From: Peptococcaceae bacterium UBA3937
GTDB lineage: Bacteria; Bacillota; Peptococcia; DRI-13; DTU073
DNA: 24,354 nt
Assembly: GCA_002385735.1 (NCBI GenBank)
Contig: DGEB01000051.1
Coordinates: 1-24,354 of the forward strand
Direction of reading: 5' to 3'
Shown: piece by piece, positions 21,498 through 24,354 of the stretch
Layout of the letters: each line of letters opens with the position of its first letter
Numbering within the stretch: position 1 is the first letter of the stretch
Translations under genes and position numbers: made by a program
The notes under the pieces: model-generated
What the model was told of the DNA's origin: nothing
Seen by the model: only the letters and a program-made list of their open reading frames with translations
The model's database searches: none

Positions 21498-23201
21498 CTA
21501 AAAATTTTTTTGCACTAAACGGGAAATTTCGGCCCAGGTGTCGTTATTTTCGAATCCCCGGCGCCACGCGGCTATCCCGGCCAAATGATATTTTTTCATT
21601 AACTCAATCCGCTTGGCCAGGGAATGACTGTCCTCCAGCCACATCCGGTATTTTACCCCCTCCTCCCGCACTTCGGCATAATTCTGCCCACTCTTTTGAT
21701 CAAAAGTAACCTGTGCGCCTCTTTCCTTCAGCCATTTTTCAGCCGCCGGCATGGAGTAGGCCCGCGAAGTTACTTTAATTGTTCCGTCCCCCCCGGCCTT
21801 TTCGGTCCAAATCCGCGTATAAAAAGGAATCCCCAGAAGTAATTTATCCGCCGGCACTTCCTCCAGCATTCTTTGCAGACCACTTTCCACCCACGGCAAG
21901 GAGGAAACAGAGCCCGCCACAGGACTGCTGCCGCCATGTTCATCATAGCCCATTACAATAATATAATCGGCGGCTTCGGCAAGCTTTTTCCGGTCGTAAC
22001 ACAGCGACCAGGTTTCGCTCTGAGAATGAAAAGTAACATCCACCGAAAGCACCCGCCCCTTTTCGTGAAGGAGCGGCGCCAATTCCCGCACAAAAGCCAC
22101 AAAGGCTTCCTTATCCTCTAAATACATATTCTCAAAGTCGAGATTAATACCATCCAGTTCATAGAGGTCCACATAGCTTAAAAGCTGCCTGATGACCTTG
22201 ATTCTTAAAGCGGAGCTCCCCAAAAACTCCCTGGTCAGGTCTTTATCGAAGCTGTTGGAAAAGAGCCCCCAGACTTGCCGACCATTCTGATGCGCCCAGT
22301 CCACCAGTTTTTTGTCCGCTTTATTCTGGACCATCCCGTTCTTTTGCAAGGCAAACCAGGTGGGGGAAAGCACTTCCACCCCCGGTAACTCGCCGATTTT
22401 TTCCGGACTGGCCGTAACTTGTCCCACATACTCCCAGGTGAGAATAATCGGACGGCCCAAAGGGTTCCAGGGCGTATAAACCTCCGGCTGGGGCACCTCC
22501 CTCGCCTTAACGCCGACTAAGGCCACCTTGTCTTTAGCGATGTAACCGGCTTGGCCGGCCTCCGTTTCTACCCAATACCAGCCCTTTTCTTCTCTCAGAA
22601 TCCGCACCTCTTCCTCCAGGGACAGTTCGTCCACCCAGGCCGAACGAAGACTGGGCGCCAGCCGGATTTTCCCGGCTTTCACCATCTTGCCCATCTGCAG
22701 GGGCTGCTTTAAGCTATAGAGACTCGCCGTTTTCCGTACCGGATTGGCGAGCAGTTCCAAATGGTAGATCTCCTGCAAGGGATCCACGGGTAAATAAAGC
22801 TGCCCTTCTTTTTCCCGTACCGGATAAGTAAATTCATAGGGTTCCAAATTTAACAACCCTTCTTTGATGCCAAAGGGGAAATGGTAGAGCTTTTCGGTGG
22901 TGGTGATAATGACCACTTCCCCGGTATCATCCTTTCTTACGGACGGGTCTATGTATTTTTGCACAAAAGAAAGCGGCAGATAGAGCATGTCCTCCAGATA
23001 AATACCCTTCTCCATGGTCCTGTGGCCCATATAGTAAAGCTCCACATCCTGGGAAGCCGGAAGCGGGGCCTGCAAAAAGCCCGGAAAATAATAAAGCAAA
23101 ACGGCAAGAAGAAAGGCAAAAAACAGCGCAAAGAACAGTTTGCCCTTGAATAAGGGCCGTTTTTGCCTGGTTTGCGTCCTGCTTAACGGTGCCAGCGACA
23201 T
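21498..23201 (-). CDS. Membrane-anchored glycoside hydrolase family 18 protein with SH3 and copper-amine-oxidase-like domains
   Basis: A 567-residue envelope protein. Residues 21-40 form one transmembrane anchor after a basic N-terminus, so the rest is extracytoplasmic. Residues 50-160 resemble the copper amine oxidase N-terminal-like domain (a repeated wall-associated fold), residues 170-230 an SH3-like domain (EEVRILREEKGWYWVETEAGQ), and about 245-567 a GH18 barrel. The catalytic motif DGINLDFE is at 350-357 with E357 as acid and D355 kept; VMGYDEHGG and a C-terminal GIAAWRRGFE also fit GH18. Relatives are spore-cortex or peptidoglycan N-acetylglucosaminidases. The likely substrate is peptidoglycan, possibly in sporulation; chitin is less likely given the anchor. 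ATG 23201 follows GAAGGGGAAG. Confidence 0.88.
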   Translation of the reverse strand: MSLAPLSRTQTRQKRPLFKGKLFFALFFAFLLAVLLYYFPGFLQAPLPASQDVELYYMGHRTMEKGIYLEDMLYLPLSFVQKYIDPSVRKDDTGEVVIITTTEKLYHFPFGIKEGLLNLEPYEFTYPVREKEGQLYLPVDPLQEIYHLELLANPVRKTASLYSLKQPLQMGKMVKAGKIRLAPSLRSAWVDELSLEEEVRILREEKGWYWVETEAGQAGYIAKDKVALVGVKAREVPQPEVYTPWNPLGRPIILTWEYVGQVTASPEKIGELPGVEVLSPTWFALQKNGMVQNKADKKLVDWAHQNGRQVWGLFSNSFDKDLTREFLGSSALRIKVIRQLLSYVDLYELDGINLDFENMYLEDKEAFVAFVRELAPLLHEKGRVLSVDVTFHSQSETWSLCYDRKKLAEAADYIIVMGYDEHGGSSPVAGSVSSLPWVESGLQRMLEEVPADKLLLGIPFYTRIWTEKAGGDGTIKVTSRAYSMPAAEKWLKERGAQVTFDQKSGQNYAEVREEGVKYRMWLEDSHSLAKRIELMKKYHLAGIAAWRRGFENNDTWAEISRLVQKNF

Positions 23202-23282
23202 AAAATCTTCCCCTTCGTCATTTTTTATTCTTTTTAATCATACCAATTATCGACATTTTAGGGAAGAACTCAATTATTGGGA

Positions 23283-23321
23283 GAAAAGAAAAGAGGAAAG
23301 GGCACCGCTTGCTCTTTCCTC
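23283..23321 (-). terminator. Intrinsic terminator between the membrane protein and the GH18 gene
   Basis: On the minus strand GAGGAAAG and CTTTCCTC form a perfect 8-bp stem, with a further GCA/TGC inside, followed by TTTTCTTTTC. Confidence 0.82.
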
Positions 23322-23334
23322 ATGGGCAAAATAT

Positions 23335-23844
23335 TTATTTTTTCTCTGATTCCACTTTCTTGACCAGGCGCCGCTGACAGAAGAGGAAAATCGGAAAAGG
23401 AATGATGATCCAGCCCAGACTCTTAACTAAGTTGTGTTTGGCCCGGGCATTCTCCCGGTCATAATAATCTTTCACTAAGGCATCATAGTCCGCCCGTAAT
23501 TCTTCCTCAGACTTCTCAGGTTGTGATGTCTCGCTTCCCTCACTTCCCTCAACGGCCGGCCGGTCATATTTCCCAAATCCTTGTTTAAAATCCTCAAAAG
23601 ATTGATAATACGGCGACGGATTAACAAGATTGGTTACCTCATGATAAACAGAGATACAGCCGCCTAACATCATCATCAAGGTGACAAACAACACCAAATA
23701 AAGATAGATCTGCTTAATCATGTCTTCTTTATCGCCCTCCTTTTGAGCCCCGCCTTTAACGGCAGCCGCGATACTAAATACCAGAAAAATAAGTGCGAAC
23801 AGAGAAAGCAACAACAAACCTACAGCATTCAACAGCAGCCTCAC
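23335..23844 (-). CDS. Uncharacterised three-helix membrane protein
   Basis: A 169-residue protein I do not recognise. Hydrophobic helices lie at about residues 3-30, 44-65 and 142-157. Between the second and third is an acidic, serine-rich stretch (residues 95-115) and a charged, probably coiled segment. The tail is basic. The start is GTG at 23844, after AGGA. It has a candidate promoter at 23954-23982, a terminator right behind it, and a divergent gene at 24176. It is probably monocistronic. Confidence 0.72.
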   Translation of the reverse strand: MRLLLNAVGLLLLSLFALIFLVFSIAAAVKGGAQKEGDKEDMIKQIYLYLVLFVTLMMMLGGCISVYHEVTNLVNPSPYYQSFEDFKQGFGKYDRPAVEGSEGSETSQPEKSEEELRADYDALVKDYYDRENARAKHNLVKSLGWIIIPFPIFLFCQRRLVKKVESEKK

Positions 23845-23953
23845 CGCCTTCCTGCAATTTTTAGCTGTTGGGGTTAGAAGTTACCACCTCCCCTTTCTTG
23901 CATCAGACGAAAAATACTGCAAAATGTTCCATCTCTGTCCTGTAATTAAGAAT

Positions 23954-23982
23954 ATTATACTCTACTTTTTTTCTATGGTTAA
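23954..23982 (-). promoter_or_regulatory. Candidate promoter for the membrane protein, overlapping a GTTAACAT motif
   Basis: On the minus strand TTAACC (23977-23982), 17 bases, perfect TATAAT (23954-23959). The -35 overlaps the first of three GTTAACAT copies, where a bound protein could block it. Confidence 0.55.
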
Positions 23983-24140
23983 CATCATAACACCGTCTAT
24001 ATCGATTGTTAACATATTTTTATCGTTATTCGATAAGGAAGGTTTAAATTCGCCCCTCGGGACAAATTATAAGATGATGAAACTCCCCGAAAAGGAATGT
24101 TTAACCAAGACTTTACAAGCCGGACCTTGTTAACATGGTC
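23978..24140. promoter_or_regulatory. Three GTTAACAT motifs and an 18-bp near-palindrome in a divergent region
   Basis: GTTAACAT occurs at 23978-23985, 24008-24015 and 24129-24136. The last is inside a near-perfect palindrome at 24123-24140 (GACC, TT, GTTAAC, AT, GGTC), just above the ribosome site of the exported repeat protein. The first two are exactly 30 bases apart. I see no gene in 23845-24175. An operator role is inferred. Confidence 0.5.
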
Positions 24141-24175
24141 ATGGAGGACCGGTTAGACTTAGGAGGTTCTGTAGT

Positions 24176-24354
24176 TTGATGACCGTCCTTGCTTTTTTGC
24201 GCTATCTTGGCCGCTTATCCTTTCTTCTGCTTTTCTGCTTGTTTCTCCCTCTTCCCCATGTGACAAAGGCAGCCGCCGCAACAAGCGCTACACAGAGTGC
24301 TGCACAAAATGCTGCACAGAATGCTGCCGAGAATGCTGCACAAAATGCTGCACA
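24176..24354 (+). CDS. Exported Ala-Ala-Gln-Asn repeat protein, truncated by window edge
   Basis: About 59 codons run off the right edge. AGGAGG at 24161-24166 precedes TTG 24176 by 9 bases and ATG 24179 by 12; either may start. A short basic N-terminus and a long hydrophobic stretch (about residues 12-26) form a signal peptide, with likely cleavage after VTKA. The mature part begins AAATSAT and then repeats A-A-Q-N (A-T-Q-S, A-A-Q-N, A-A-Q-N, A-A-E-N, A-A-Q-N). No lipobox cysteine lies at the right place. The downstream domain is outside the window, so function is unknown; a surface or sporulation-coat linker is a guess. Confidence 0.75.
   Translation, partial: MMTVLAFLRYLGRLSFLLLFCLFLPLPHVTKAAAATSATQSAAQNAAQNAAENAAQNAA
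24287..24354 (+). repeat. 12-bp tandem coding repeat
   Basis: Units of consensus GCTGCACARAAT: five full copies and one partial to the window edge, the first (GCTACACAGAGT) most diverged. Each encodes A-A-Q-N or a variant. It is in frame with the exported protein, so copy-number change would not shift the frame. Confidence 0.9.

Noticed and set aside
23924..24133. A 69-codon plus-strand open frame in the divergent region
   Set aside because: No ribosome site, and it covers promoter elements and the palindrome; the better gene starts at 24176.
24287..24354. CRISPR array
   Set aside because: The repeats are 12 bp, directly tandem without spacers, and in frame with a signal-peptide protein.

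Overview
The window looks like chromosomal DNA of a spore-forming Bacillota (Firmicutes) of moderate GC. The signs are strong AGGAGG-type ribosome sites, TTGACA/TATAAT promoters, DnaE next to a YtoI-type CBS protein, MecA, YerC, a TRAP (MtrB) homologue and a small acid-soluble spore protein. Nearly all genes are on the minus strand, so they are transcribed from high to low coordinates. I see no phage, transposon or CRISPR. Genus cannot be fixed by eye; a clostridial or Limnochordia-like lineage is a guess.

Right to left (transcription order): a plus-strand exported repeat protein runs off the right edge (24176-24354). It is divergent from a small membrane protein (23335-23844) across a 331-base region carrying three GTTAACAT motifs. 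Next come a membrane-anchored GH18 protein, a [4Fe-4S] ferredoxin, mecA, and a GT28-type glycolipid glucosyltransferase. A 415-base leader follows, with a good promoter, tandem UAG-bearing octamers, a possible three-way junction and an intrinsic terminator. It leads into a tight aromatic amino acid operon: aroF-tyrA-aroA-aroE-aroC-aroB (18661-11736). aroK and a dehydroquinase gene are absent.

The middle holds a plus-strand zinc-ribbon membrane protein, tRNA-Pro(CGG), two uncharacterised genes, a pair of cysteine-rich flavin/iron-sulfur oxidoreductase genes, and a 56-codon spore protein gene with a sigma-G-like promoter. The left part carries a ytoI-like gene and dnaE, then coaD-mtrB-DUF2007-yerC. 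A truncated zinc-finger-like ORF lies at the left edge.

The most interesting theme is aromatic amino acid regulation. The window encodes TRAP, the tryptophan-sensing RNA-binding protein, close to a TrpR-family protein (YerC). The aroF operon has an attenuator-like leader with 11 (U/G)AG triplets near its 5' end. The triplet spacing does not match classical TRAP sites, so a TRAP link is a hypothesis; the terminator and promoter are much better supported.
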